From assembly GCF_013385425.1 (NCBI RefSeq), contig NZ_JACAQA010000018.1:309633-373632 (forward strand): a stretch of 64,000 nucleotides of DNA, written 5' to 3'. Source of the stretch: Pseudomonas gingeri. GTDB lineage: Bacteria; Pseudomonadota; Gammaproteobacteria; Pseudomonadales; Pseudomonadaceae. The notes beneath the pieces are model-generated. The model saw nothing but the letters and a program-made list of their open reading frames with translations. It did no database searches and was not told the DNA's origin. Shown piece after piece: positions 53,419 through 61,954 of the stretch. The position numbers and the translations under genes are program-made. Every line of letters begins with the position of its first letter. The stretch's first letter is position 1.

Positions 53419-53455
53419 ATCGCGAGCAATCGGGCATGCGCCGGTTGCTCGCGAT
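53419..53455. terminator. Hairpin between convergent MDR and pyrF genes
   Basis: ATCGCGAGCAA at 53419-53429 pairs perfectly with TTGCTCGCGAT at 53445-53455 around a 15-base loop. No long T tract is present, but the 11-pair stem between convergent stops suggests a bidirectional terminator. GCGAGCAA is also the core of REP arms. Confidence 0.5.
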
Positions 53456-53464
53456 AAGACCTTA

Positions 53465-54163
53465 TCAGGCCAGTTCGGCCACTACCGCCGCCAACGCCTG
53501 GGCCGGATCGGCCGCCTGGCTGATCGGGCGACCGATCACCAGATAATCGGAACCGGCATCCAGGGCCTGACGTGGGGTCAGGATACGACGCTGATCGTCC
53601 TGGGCGCTGCCCGCAGGACGAATCCCCGGAGTCACCAGTTGCAAGCTCGGATGGGCACTCTTGAGCGCCGTGGCTTCCAGGGCCGAGCACACCAGGCCAT
53701 CCATCCCGGCCTTTTCCGCCAACGCCGCCAGACGCAATACCTGCACCTGCGGATCGACATCCAGGCCGATACCGGCCAGGTCCTCGCGCTCCATGCTCGT
53801 CAGCACGGTCACGCCGATCAGCAACGGCTGCGGGCCGCTGCGCTGATCCAGCACCTCACGGCACGCCGCCATCATGCGCAGGCCGCCGGAGCAATGCACA
53901 TTGACCATCCACACGCCCATCTCCGCCGCTGCCTTGACCGCCATGGCCGTGGTGTTGGGGATATCGTGGAATTTCAGGTCGAGGAACACCTCGAAGCCCT
54001 TGTCACGCAGGGTGCCGACAATTTCCGCCGCGCAACTGGTGAACAGCTCCTTGCCGACCTTGACCCGGCACAGTTTCGGGTCCAGTTGATCGGCCAGCTT
54101 CAGGGCGGCGTCACGGGAGGGGAAATCCAGGGCGACGATAATAGGCGTCTGGCAGGCGGACAT
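53465..54163 (-). CDS. pyrF: Orotidine 5'-phosphate decarboxylase
   Basis: 232 residues from ATG 54163 (MSACQTPIIVALDFPSRDAA). The catalytic set is FLDLKFHDIPNTTAMAVKAA with Asp/Lys/Asp, the phosphate-binding end reads YLVIGRPISQA, and VTPGIRPAG is the phosphate loop. It makes UMP, the last step of pyrimidine synthesis. The upstream frame to 54475 has no support. It is the sole pyrimidine gene in the window. Confidence 0.96.
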   Translation of the reverse strand: MSACQTPIIVALDFPSRDAALKLADQLDPKLCRVKVGKELFTSCAAEIVGTLRDKGFEVFLDLKFHDIPNTTAMAVKAAAEMGVWMVNVHCSGGLRMMAACREVLDQRSGPQPLLIGVTVLTSMEREDLAGIGLDVDPQVQVLRLAALAEKAGMDGLVCSALEATALKSAHPSLQLVTPGIRPAGSAQDDQRRILTPRQALDAGSDYLVIGRPISQAADPAQALAAVVAELA

Positions 54164-54364
54164 GGGCGGGCTCTCTGGCAAGTCGAAATCGGCGCGCATT
54201 GTAGCGGAACCCGGGGCGGACCGGGACCCGGTGATCGGTAAATCTAGTCCCGATGCGCCATAAATGCCCGAGCTCGCACCAAAGCAAGTCGTAACCTTGG
54301 CGAACATCGGCGAAACGTCCTCGATACGACAGCTTTTCGCGGATAACGACGCGATCCTGGCGAC

Positions 54365-54381
54365 TGGCACGTCCACTGCAA
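54365..54381 (+). promoter_or_regulatory. Sigma-54 promoter of the ethanolamine permease gene
   Basis: TGGCACGTCCACTGCAA has the -24 GG (54366-54367) and -12 GC (54378-54379) spaced by exactly 10 bases. It matches TGGCACG-N4-TTGCW except T for C in the -12 T. The start would be near 54391, 35 bases before the ATG. In P. aeruginosa the ethanolamine permease operon is known to need RpoN and the activator EatR. Confidence 0.72.
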
Positions 54382-54425
54382 TCTCCTGAACCGAGCCATA
54401 TCCAAACCGTTCAGGGAGAAAACGT

Positions 54426-55790
54426 ATGAACACACAACTCAAGCCCACGCTGGGCACACTGCACCTGTGGGGCATCGCGGTCGGACTGGTGATCTCCGGG
54501 GAGTATTTTGGCTGGAGCTATGGTTGGGGGACCGCCGGCACCCTGGGCTTTCTCATCACCACCTTGCTGGTGGCGACCATGTACACCTGCTTCATCTTCA
54601 GCTTCACCGAACTGACCACCGCCATTCCCCATGCCGGTGGGCCTTTTGCCTATAGCCGCCGGGCCTTCGGTGAACGTGGTGGGCTGATCGCAGGGATCGC
54701 CACCCTGATCGAGTTCGTCTTCGCCCCGCCGGCCATCGCCATGGCCATCGGCGCCTACCTCAACGTCCAGTACCCGGATCTCGACCCGCGCCTCGCCGCC
54801 GTCGGTGCCTATGTGGTGTTCATGGGCCTGAATATCCTCGGCGTCAGCATTGCCGCCACCTTCGAACTGGTGGTGACGGTGCTCGCGGTGGCCGAGTTGC
54901 TGGTGTTCATGGGCGTGGTCGCGCCGGGCTTCAGCTTCAGCAATTTCGTGCTCAACGGCTGGTCCGGCTCGAGCACTTTCAGCATCGACTCGATCCCCGG
55001 CATCTTCGCCGCGATCCCCTTCGCGATCTGGTTCTTCCTCGCCATCGAAGGCGCGGCCATGGCCGCCGAAGAAGCCAAGGACCCCAAGCGCACCATTCCC
55101 AAAGCCTATGTCGGCGGCATCCTGACCCTGGTGTTCCTGGCCCTCGGCGTGATGGTGATGGCCGGCGGCGTCGGCGACTGGCGCCAGTTGTCGAACATCA
55201 ACGACCCGTTGCCCCAGGCGATGAAAGCGGTAGTGGGCAGCAACTCCAGCTGGATGCACATGCTGGTGTGGATCGGCCTGTTTGGCCTGGTGGCGAGCTT
55301 CCACGGGATCATCCTTGGCTACTCGCGGCAGTTCTTCGCCCTGGCCAGGGCCGGTTACCTGCCCGCCTACCTGGCCAAGCTGTCACGCTTCCAGACCCCG
55401 CACCGGGCCATCATTGCCGGCGGCCTGATCGGCATCGCGGCGATCTACAGCGACGGCCTGGTCAACCTGCAAGGCATGAGCCTGACAGCGGCAATGATCA
55501 CCATGTCGGTGTTCGGCGCCATCGTGATGTACATCATCAGCATGCTCAGTCTGTTCAAACTGCGTAAAACCGAACCCAATCTGGAACGCAGCTTCCGCGC
55601 ACCGGGTTATCCGATCGTGCCGGGGATCGCGCTGGTCCTGGCGGTGGTGTGCCTGATCGCGATGGCCTGGTTCAACACCCTGATCGGCCTGATCTTCCTC
55701 GGTTTCATGGCCGCGGGCTTCCTCTACTTCCTGTTGACCGGGCAATCGCGTGCCGCGGCGCCGGCCGATGCGATGCTGACCGGGCTTTAA
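54426..55790 (+). CDS. eat: Ethanolamine permease
   Basis: 454 residues with about 12 hydrophobic segments. Begins MNTQLKPTLGTLHLWGIAVG and has GEYFGWSYGWGTAGTLGFLI, a pattern of ethanolamine permeases in the APC superfamily; also GGPFAYSRRAFGERGGL. It takes up ethanolamine from phospholipid breakdown. Downstream eutBC (ammonia-lyase) is absent; DUF2897 follows. ATG 54426 follows GGGAG by 8 bases. Confidence 0.88.
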   Translation: MNTQLKPTLGTLHLWGIAVGLVISGEYFGWSYGWGTAGTLGFLITTLLVATMYTCFIFSFTELTTAIPHAGGPFAYSRRAFGERGGLIAGIATLIEFVFAPPAIAMAIGAYLNVQYPDLDPRLAAVGAYVVFMGLNILGVSIAATFELVVTVLAVAELLVFMGVVAPGFSFSNFVLNGWSGSSTFSIDSIPGIFAAIPFAIWFFLAIEGAAMAAEEAKDPKRTIPKAYVGGILTLVFLALGVMVMAGGVGDWRQLSNINDPLPQAMKAVVGSNSSWMHMLVWIGLFGLVASFHGIILGYSRQFFALARAGYLPAYLAKLSRFQTPHRAIIAGGLIGIAAIYSDGLVNLQGMSLTAAMITMSVFGAIVMYIISMLSLFKLRKTEPNLERSFRAPGYPIVPGIALVLAVVCLIAMAWFNTLIGLIFLGFMAAGFLYFLLTGQSRAAAPADAMLTGL

Positions 55791-55864
55791 GGGCTATTCG
55801 GATCGATCGGGCTTACAATGGAACCACCGAGAAATCTTTTGACTCGAAGTGGTAAGGGCCGACC

Positions 55865-55889
55865 TTGCGGATGAAATGCTCATCCGCAA
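55865..55889 (+). terminator. Hairpin between eat and the DUF2897 gene
   Basis: TTGCGGATGA-AATGC-TCATCCGCAA: a ten-pair perfect stem with a 5-base loop. A short A-rich tail but no T tract follows. It lies 75 bases 3' of the permease stop and just before the DUF2897 ribosome site, so it may act as an attenuator or terminator. Confidence 0.5.
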
Positions 55890-55911
55890 ACGGCCCATCT
55901 AGGAGAACCTT

Positions 55912-56079
55912 ATGCCCTGGTATGCCTGGCTGATCATCGTCGTCGCCATCGGCTCCATCGTCGGTGGACTGATGATGTTGCGCGACACCGCAAACAAAGT
56001 GGAACTGACTGACGAACAGCGTCGGCGCGTCCAGGAACGAAACGCAGAGATGGACGCCCAGGACGCCAAGGATCGCTGA
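55912..56079 (+). CDS. DUF2897 family small membrane protein
   Basis: 55 residues from ATG 55912, with AGGAG six bases upstream. Residues 3-22 (WYAWLIIVVAIGSIVGGLMM) form a membrane segment, and the rest is a charged helix (TDEQRRRVQERNAEMDAQDA). It matches my memory of the DUF2897 family of gamma-proteobacteria, whose function is unknown. It is too short for most gene callers and is convergent with DUF1989. Confidence 0.75.
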   Translation: MPWYAWLIIVVAIGSIVGGLMMLRDTANKVELTDEQRRRVQERNAEMDAQDAKDR

Positions 56080-56096
56080 TCGTCCATTCCCCCTGG

Positions 56097-56954
56097 TTAT
56101 TTCTCCCAGTCCGCCTTGGCGATATGCAAGCCATGCAGGCCTTTATAGGCGGCTCGCTCAGGCGAACTCCAACCTTCGAGCAGTGACGACTCCAACCGAT
56201 AGACCTCCACCCCCAACGGGCGACAGACGCTGAGCGGGTCCTGGGCTTCAGGGCCCCACATCGGCAGCGAAAGATCACCGCCCGGGCAGGTGGACAGCGC
56301 ACACAGCAGATCGATTTCAGCGAAAAACTCCAGGTAATCGCCCTTCTGCGCCGGGCAGGCCTTCATGAAATACATGTCGTCGTGATTGAGCCCAGTGCAC
56401 TGGAAGATATTCAGTACATCGTGGACATCGAATTCGGTCAGGCCATACGGCAGGACGGCGCGGGTCAGGTTCGAGTGACAGTGATGATGGAAGTCTTCCC
56501 CTGTCAGCATCTTGTTCACATACGGATCACAGCGCGTCCCCAGAAGATCATGCAGACGTCCGCCATGCTCGTCGATCCCGTAGCCGGCCAAGCTATCGTC
56601 GGTAATGGTAACCAGCGGACGGAGGAACGGCAGGTTCGACCAGAGCCGGTCATGGGTGCTGACATGGGCGCCTTGCAACTGACGGGTGCGGGCCGCCCAG
56701 AGACGCTCGCGCGGGTCGTTGGCATTCCAGACGTTGAAGTCACCGACCTGTGGGCCAACCGGCGTGGTCACCCGGAAGACGTGGCCGGCCGGCACCTTCC
56801 AGGCCCGCCCGGTACGAATTGGCACCTCGAACTGTTCGATCAGCGTACGAGCGCTCTTTTCCTCGCGAATGCGCTGGTAAAACGCGGTATCCACCTGCAA
56901 GGCCGAGCCTTTGCTGACCTGATAGGCGGCGGGATAGTCTTTGTACATGCTCAA
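56097..56954 (-). CDS. DUF1989 (urea carboxylase-associated) family protein
   Basis: 285 residues. The conserved body begins near IPTRTGRAWKVPAG-type PIRTGRAWKVPAGHVFRVTT. Conserved cysteines and histidines lie in DFHHHCHSNLTRAV and CALSTCPGGDLSLPMWG, probably metal-binding. Usually such proteins accompany urea/guanidine carboxylases; here it is alone with a GntR regulator upstream, 9 bases away on the same strand. Its role is unknown. Confidence 0.85.
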   Translation of the reverse strand: MSMYKDYPAAYQVSKGSALQVDTAFYQRIREEKSARTLIEQFEVPIRTGRAWKVPAGHVFRVTTPVGPQVGDFNVWNANDPRERLWAARTRQLQGAHVSTHDRLWSNLPFLRPLVTITDDSLAGYGIDEHGGRLHDLLGTRCDPYVNKMLTGEDFHHHCHSNLTRAVLPYGLTEFDVHDVLNIFQCTGLNHDDMYFMKACPAQKGDYLEFFAEIDLLCALSTCPGGDLSLPMWGPEAQDPLSVCRPLGVEVYRLESSLLEGWSSPERAAYKGLHGLHIAKADWEK

Positions 56955-56963
56955 GATCCTCGA

Positions 56964-57617
56964 TCAGTGATGGGAAGGACGGCTTAAAAAGTCGAGCAGC
57001 ATCTGCTCGGAATCGTCGAGGTACAGGCTCATCGCCTCCCCGGCGGCGTGCTTGTCACCTTCGGCAAGCAGGTCGTGGATATAACGGTCACGCGCCAGCC
57101 AGGGCGCTTGGAAACGCTGCTCATCGGGAGCCGAACAAAACACCAGGCGCAACTGCGCAACGATATTGGTAAAAAACTCGTCGAACAGCGGACTGCGCAT
57201 CAAGCCGACGATATGTTGATGAAACGCCAGGCTGTGGGTGCCCAGGGCCCGCCAATCCTCGCGCTCGCGAGCCAACTCGGCGGCCTCGATAGACTCGAGC
57301 ATGCGGTCGGACTGGTATTCGCGCAGGGGTTTGCTCAGGGCGATGGCCTGCTGCTCCAGGGTGCGGCGCACCTGGAACAGATCACGCACCTCCTCGACGC
57401 CCAGGCGGCGCACCATCACGCCCTTGTTCCGGACGTAACGCGCCAGGCCTTCCTGGCCGAGCCGATGGAGCGCCTCGCGAATCGTGTTGCGCGAGGCGTT
57501 GTAGGTATTGACCAGATCGTTCTCGACCAGCGGCATGCCCGGTAGCAGGCGACCGCCGATGATGTCGGCGCGCAGCTCCAAGGTAATCTGGTCGGCCAGG
57601 GACAGTTGTGTACTCAT
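56964..57617 (-). CDS. GntR-family regulator upstream of DUF1989
   Basis: 217 residues from ATG 57617 (MSTQLSLADQITLELRADII), with AAGGTG six bases upstream; two further in-frame starts upstream overlap the ribosome site. The winged helix spans about 10-75 (YNASRNTIREALHRLGQEGL). The FCD domain has FQVRRTLEQQAIALSKPLRE and HSLAFHQHIVGLMRSPLFDE. It probably controls itself and the DUF1989 gene. Divergent from the TetR gene. Confidence 0.9.
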   Translation of the reverse strand: MSTQLSLADQITLELRADIIGGRLLPGMPLVENDLVNTYNASRNTIREALHRLGQEGLARYVRNKGVMVRRLGVEEVRDLFQVRRTLEQQAIALSKPLREYQSDRMLESIEAAELAREREDWRALGTHSLAFHQHIVGLMRSPLFDEFFTNIVAQLRLVFCSAPDEQRFQAPWLARDRYIHDLLAEGDKHAAGEAMSLYLDDSEQMLLDFLSRPSHH

Positions 57618-57630
57618 GATCATCACCTTG

Positions 57631-57645
57631 GATTGTTCAACAATC
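57631..57645. promoter_or_regulatory. Palindromic operator for the GntR gene
   Basis: GATTGTT-C-AACAATC is a perfect 15-base palindrome, 14 bases upstream of the GntR start. The TTGTT/AACAA half-sites are typical for FCD regulators. Autoregulation is inferred. Confidence 0.6.
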
Positions 57646-57784
57646 GTAGAGCAATGGGTAATCACTATTCATGCCAGATCCTTGGTTTCGACTTTTCCCC
57701 ATTAGCGGTATGCGCCCTTGAAAAAACATGACAAATCGCCTACATGTCACGGTTATCATGGCTTAACGATTCGGAGAGCCCGCC

Positions 57785-58345
57785 ATGCGGTATTCACAAG
57801 ACCACAAAGCCCAGACCCACGAACGCATCATCCGGGAGGCCGCCGCACGCTTCCGACGTGACGGTATTGGCGCGACCGGCCTGCAACCCTTGATGAAGGC
57901 GCTGGGGCTGACCCATGGTGGCTTCTACGCGCACTTCAAATCCAAGGATGAGCTGGTGGAGAAGGCGTTGCAGGAAGCGGCGGCCGAACTGGATGTGCAT
58001 TGCGATACGCTGTTCAGCCAGGACAAGCCGTTGCAGGCCTTCATCGACAGCTATCTGTCCGAGTGGCACCTGACCACCCCCGATCACGGCTGCCCGCTGC
58101 CGACCATGTGCCTGGAGCTGGGACAGCGAGGGGAGCCGAGCCCGACGACGGATACAGTGATCGAGTCGCGGCTCAAGCAGGTCGAAGACGCACTGGGGTC
58201 AGGGCCGGACGCGCAGGATCAGAGCATTGTCATGCTGGCGACGCTGGTGGGAGCCCTGGTGTTATCCCGAAGTGCCGAGGACGAGACCCTGGCACAAAAG
58301 ATATTGGCGGTAACGAGAGCACACTTGAAGGATCAGGTGGAGTAA
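57785..58345 (+). CDS. TetR-family regulator
   Basis: 186 residues. The HTH covers 10-57 (AQTHERIIREAAARFRRDGI, MKALGLTHGGFYAHFKSKDE). The C-terminal part has PDHGCPLPTMCLELG, common in TetR/AcrR proteins that sense reactive small molecules (similar to the NemR branch). The upstream spacer has TGACA...TGTCA arms (57729-57749). It lies between two unrelated divergent/convergent genes, so its target is unclear. Confidence 0.9.
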   Translation: MRYSQDHKAQTHERIIREAAARFRRDGIGATGLQPLMKALGLTHGGFYAHFKSKDELVEKALQEAAAELDVHCDTLFSQDKPLQAFIDSYLSEWHLTTPDHGCPLPTMCLELGQRGEPSPTTDTVIESRLKQVEDALGSGPDAQDQSIVMLATLVGALVLSRSAEDETLAQKILAVTRAHLKDQVE

Positions 58346-58365
58346 AACGCCGCTTTACGCCCTGA

Positions 58366-58395
58366 GAAGAGGCCGATCACTGGAAAGGCCTCTTC
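58366..58395. terminator. Bidirectional hairpin between TetR and comEA-like genes
   Basis: GAAGAGGCC at 58366-58374 pairs with GGCCTCTTC at 58387-58395 around 12 bases. It lies between the two convergent stops. On the minus strand the stem is followed by a C/T-rich, weakly T-containing stretch. Confidence 0.55.
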
Positions 58396-58412
58396 ATCCC
58401 GCCGGAGCGTAT

Positions 58413-58748
58413 TCAGTTGATATCGAGCTTGTCGCGATTTTTGTCGAGCAACGACTTGCCGATGCCTTTGACTTCGAGCAACTCATCCACCGACGAGAAT
58501 GGGCCATTCGCCTCACGATAGGCGACAATGGCCTGGGCCTTGGCCTCGCCTATGCCGGAGAGTTCGTGCTGGATGGTTTGGGCATCGGCGGTGTTGAGGT
58601 TGAGCTTGCCGGACGTGGCGCTTGCCGCCGGGCTTGAGGCGGCAACAGACGAATCGGTCTTGGCGGGCGCGGTCGGCGCCGCATTGACCACGCCGGTGAT
58701 ACCCAGCAGCAGGGTGAACGCGAGGGAAGAGAGAAAGCTTGTACGCAT
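58413..58748 (-). CDS. ComEA-type helix-hairpin-helix protein
   Basis: 111 residues from ATG 58748 (MRTSFLSSLAFTLLLGITGV). A Sec signal peptide (about 1-22) precedes an Ala/Ser/Thr linker (PTAPAKTDSSVAASSPAASA) and the DNA-binding domain (KLNLNTADAQTIQHELSGIG, then VDELLEVKGIGKSLLDKN) with two helix-hairpin-helix motifs. It is probably a periplasmic DNA-binding protein; no other competence gene is near. Confidence 0.9.
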   Translation of the reverse strand: MRTSFLSSLAFTLLLGITGVVNAAPTAPAKTDSSVAASSPAASATSGKLNLNTADAQTIQHELSGIGEAKAQAIVAYREANGPFSSVDELLEVKGIGKSLLDKNRDKLDIN

Positions 58749-58774
58749 AAGTGACACTCCATGACATCGTAAGA

Positions 58775-58803
58775 GGAAAGCAGCTTTTCCGAAGCTGCTT
58801 TCC
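58775..58803. terminator. Hairpin between wbpM and the comEA-like gene
   Basis: GGAAAGCAGCTT-TTCCG-AAGCTGCTTTCC: a 12-pair perfect stem with a 5-base loop. It lies 27 bases upstream of the comEA start and downstream of wbpM (both minus). No T tract follows on the minus strand, so it may act more as an mRNA-stabilising or attenuating structure. Confidence 0.5.
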
Positions 58804-58861
58804 AAACCTAGATGATGGGTCTCTCCTGTCAAAAATCACGTCATTACCAAGTGTGTAACGA

Positions 58862-60856
58862 TCAGGGATCCATACGGCGCTGCTGGTAAATCCAGTCGAC
58901 AATCTCACCGTCGGGGGCGTAACCGCTTACGGTATCGCGCAACACTTGCCGTACACGAACGTAATCATCGCCCTCAACGGCGGCCATCAATTCATACAGC
59001 CTGGACTTGAGTGCATCCCATGAAAGCATATCTTCATGGGCACTCATGATCATCGGATGCTCGGTCGCTTCGACGTTGTCACCGATCAGCAACTCCTCGT
59101 AAAGCTTTTCACCAGGCCGCAACCCGGTGAACTCTATCGCGATATCACCATGAGGACTCTTGTCCGTGCGCACACTCAAGCCGGAGAGATGGATCATCTT
59201 TTCAGCCAGTTCGACAATCCTCACAGGCTCGCCCATATCCAGAACAAAGACGTCGCCGCCCTGCCCCATCGAGCCGGCCTGAATGACCAACTGGGCCGCC
59301 TCTGGAATAGTCATGAAGTAACGCGTGATCTTCGGGTGGGTAACGGTCAGCGGCCCGCCTGCTTTTATTTGCTTGTGGAACAGGGGAATGACAGAGCCCG
59401 AGGAGCCGAGCACATTGCCGAAGCGGACCATGGTGAAGCGGGTCTTGTTCACTCGCGATATATTGGCCTGATCGCCAAACAACACCGGAGCCAGCTCACG
59501 ACTGAGGGCCTGGAGCGTCATTTCAGCCAGGCGCTTGGTACTGCCCATCACATTGGTTGGACGCACCGCCTTGTCGGTGGAAATCAGCACGAAGTTGGCA
59601 ACACCCGACTGCAAGGCGGCTTGTGCGGTGTTCAAGGTACCGATCACGTTGTTCAGTACGCCTTCGGCGATATTGTGCTCAACCATCGGAACGTGCTTGT
59701 AGGCCGCTGCATGGTAGACCGTCTCGACATGCCAGGTTTTCATAACCGAAAGGAGCTTGTCCTGGTTACGCACGGAACCCAGGATCGGTAGCAAACGCAC
59801 CGACAACGACTCTCGAACAACCCGCTGCTCAAGCTCGGAGAGGATGCTGTAGAGATTGAACTCGCTGTGCTCGTAAAGCAGAAGCGTGGTAGGACGAAGC
59901 GTCAGAATCTGTCGGCAAAGCTCGGAACCGATTGAACCGCCAGCCCCCGTCACCAACACCGAACGCCCCCTGATGCAGCGCTCGAGCAAATCTTCCTGAG
60001 CGGGAACCGTATCGCGCCCGAGCAAATCCGCGATATCGACTTCCTGGATATCGTCGACCTTGACCCGTCCACTGGCCAGGTCCATGAAACCCGGCACACT
60101 TCGAACATGCAGTGGATAACCTTCCAACAGGGCGAGTATTTCACGACGTCGGCCACGGGAGGACGACGGAATCGCCAGGAGTATTTCCTGCGCGCCCGTG
60201 GCATCGATCATTTGCTGGATATGCTTGGGCTTGTAGACTTGCAAGCCAGCAATATTGCGGTCGGCAATGCCGCTGTCGTCATCGATAAAAGCAACAGGCC
60301 GCATGGCACGCCCCATACGCAACGCGACAACCAGTTGATTCCCCGCCGAGCCGGCTCCGTAAATGGCGACCTTGAGCAGACCATCATCACGATTGGTGAA
60401 CGGCATATGCTGCGCGGTACCAAACCAGTCACCGAGGAAGTATTGGCGCATGGCAAGCCGTAGCCCACCCACCATGACCAGGCTCAGCCACCAATAGTTA
60501 AAGATGATCGAACGCGGAACAACCACCTGATGGTTGCTATAGAGATAGACAACCACCCCAAGGATCAGCGCCGAAAGGCTCACTGCCTTGACAATGGTGA
60601 TCAACGCGTCATTGCCGAAATAACGCATCACCGCCCGATAAAGGCCGAATCGAATGAAAAGAGGAATGGCGACAACCGGAGCGGCAATAAATAGCCAGCG
60701 GTGCTGGGTAAATGGATTGATCAGGTCACCCACCCCCAAACGCACGACAAACGCCATCCACAGCGCTGCCCAGACCATGACGATATCGGTGAGCACCTGC
60801 AGAACGCGCTTCTGTCGGCGCGGAAGACCTACCAAATAGGCTCGTATCTTATCCAT
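58862..60856 (-). CDS. wbpM: Nucleoside-diphosphate sugar 4,6-dehydratase/epimerase, membrane-bound (WbpM-like)
   Basis: 664 residues from ATG 60856 (MDKIRAYLVGLPRRQKRVLQ), with GAGGGG before it. About four membrane segments (to residue ~115) are followed by a CoA-binding-like domain (AIYGAGSAGNQLVVALRMGR) and the SDR catalytic domain (VLVTGAGGSIGSELCRQILT). WbpM-like enzymes make UDP-4-keto-6-deoxy-GlcNAc for O-antigen quinovosamine or similar sugars. It lies beside wbpL as at the end of O-antigen loci. About 665 residues in P. aeruginosa. Confidence 0.93.
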   Translation of the reverse strand: MDKIRAYLVGLPRRQKRVLQVLTDIVMVWAALWMAFVVRLGVGDLINPFTQHRWLFIAAPVVAIPLFIRFGLYRAVMRYFGNDALITIVKAVSLSALILGVVVYLYSNHQVVVPRSIIFNYWWLSLVMVGGLRLAMRQYFLGDWFGTAQHMPFTNRDDGLLKVAIYGAGSAGNQLVVALRMGRAMRPVAFIDDDSGIADRNIAGLQVYKPKHIQQMIDATGAQEILLAIPSSSRGRRREILALLEGYPLHVRSVPGFMDLASGRVKVDDIQEVDIADLLGRDTVPAQEDLLERCIRGRSVLVTGAGGSIGSELCRQILTLRPTTLLLYEHSEFNLYSILSELEQRVVRESLSVRLLPILGSVRNQDKLLSVMKTWHVETVYHAAAYKHVPMVEHNIAEGVLNNVIGTLNTAQAALQSGVANFVLISTDKAVRPTNVMGSTKRLAEMTLQALSRELAPVLFGDQANISRVNKTRFTMVRFGNVLGSSGSVIPLFHKQIKAGGPLTVTHPKITRYFMTIPEAAQLVIQAGSMGQGGDVFVLDMGEPVRIVELAEKMIHLSGLSVRTDKSPHGDIAIEFTGLRPGEKLYEELLIGDNVEATEHPMIMSAHEDMLSWDALKSRLYELMAAVEGDDYVRVRQVLRDTVSGYAPDGEIVDWIYQQRRMDP

Positions 60857-60934
60857 AACCCCTCTATAGCTTACCTGCAAAATATCATCGTCCTGGATCG
60901 ACCATCACCCAACCCTGCTACAGGCCAGGACAGA

Positions 60935-61954
60935 TTAAACAACCTTCTCCAACTCACCCGCATGAAATCTGACAGCAATAAACACCAAAGGAGCATAGGC
61001 CAACAACATACCGGTGAGACCGTCCACCACAGACAAGCCAACACACAAGCCGATGGGCAACAACCAGACAATATTGATCCCGAGTACAGCCAGGGTCACG
61101 GGTAAATGACGCCCTACCTGACGCGAGGCAAATTGATAGGCGTGGCTGCGATGGGCCTCATACACCTTGTCTCCACGGAGCAGTCGACGTCCTAGCGTAA
61201 ACGTCGCATCGACGATAAATACGCCCAGCAAAATCAACCAGACCCACAGCAAATGAGGCGAATGCCAAGCGGCATGGAGAGAAAGCCCTCCCAGCATGAT
61301 GCCTAGAAAACCGCTGCCTGCATCGCCCATGAAAATGCGTGCGGGTGGAAAATTCCAATAAAGAAAGCCGGCAACGGCCATTGCCAGGCACAACGGAGCC
61401 CACGCCAACCTCTCATACCCGCCCAGCTCATAGACAAGACAAGCACCGAGGCACACAAAAATAGCCTCGACACTGGCAATCCCGTCAATTCCGTCCATGA
61501 AATTATAGAGATTAAGCATCCACACCAGGTAAAAAGCCGCGAGGATATGCCCCAGCCAGCCCAAATTGACCTCCGCTCCAAACAGATTGAAGGCGGGGGC
61601 GCCGCCCAAGCAAAGCAGGATCCAAACGGAGGCGGAAAAATGAGCCAATAGGCGCCAACGAGCCGCTATATGCCCATGATCATCGAGAAACCCCACTATC
61701 GCGACAACGCTACCGGCTGCAAAAAGCGCCCAAAACACCGACCCGGGCATCATGCCCAACCAGACCAGAACCGGCAATGCGATCAGGAAACCGAGCACGA
61801 TCGCCACACCGCCCCCCCGCGGCGTCGCAACAGAATGTGAACTACGCCCATTGGGGACATCCATCAAACTGCGAGCCAACGCATATCGGCGTAATGCACC
61901 GGTCAACAATAATGAGGAGACCAGTACGAACACGCACAGCAGCAAAATCATCAT
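60935..61954 (-). CDS. wbpL: O-antigen initiating glycosyltransferase (WbpL/WecA family)
   Basis: 339 residues with about 10-11 membrane segments. It has GFLDDHGHIAARWRLLAHFS (Mg/UDP-binding aspartates), LNLYNFMDGIDGIASVEAIF and the C-terminal HRSHAYQFASRQVGRHLPV. The enzyme transfers a sugar-1-phosphate (FucNAc/GlcNAc in P. aeruginosa) to undecaprenyl phosphate, starting the O-antigen unit. Lies 78 bases upstream of wbpM on the same strand, probably cotranscribed. Confidence 0.92.
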   Translation of the reverse strand: MMILLLCVFVLVSSLLLTGALRRYALARSLMDVPNGRSSHSVATPRGGGVAIVLGFLIALPVLVWLGMMPGSVFWALFAAGSVVAIVGFLDDHGHIAARWRLLAHFSASVWILLCLGGAPAFNLFGAEVNLGWLGHILAAFYLVWMLNLYNFMDGIDGIASVEAIFVCLGACLVYELGGYERLAWAPLCLAMAVAGFLYWNFPPARIFMGDAGSGFLGIMLGGLSLHAAWHSPHLLWVWLILLGVFIVDATFTLGRRLLRGDKVYEAHRSHAYQFASRQVGRHLPVTLAVLGINIVWLLPIGLCVGLSVVDGLTGMLLAYAPLVFIAVRFHAGELEKVV

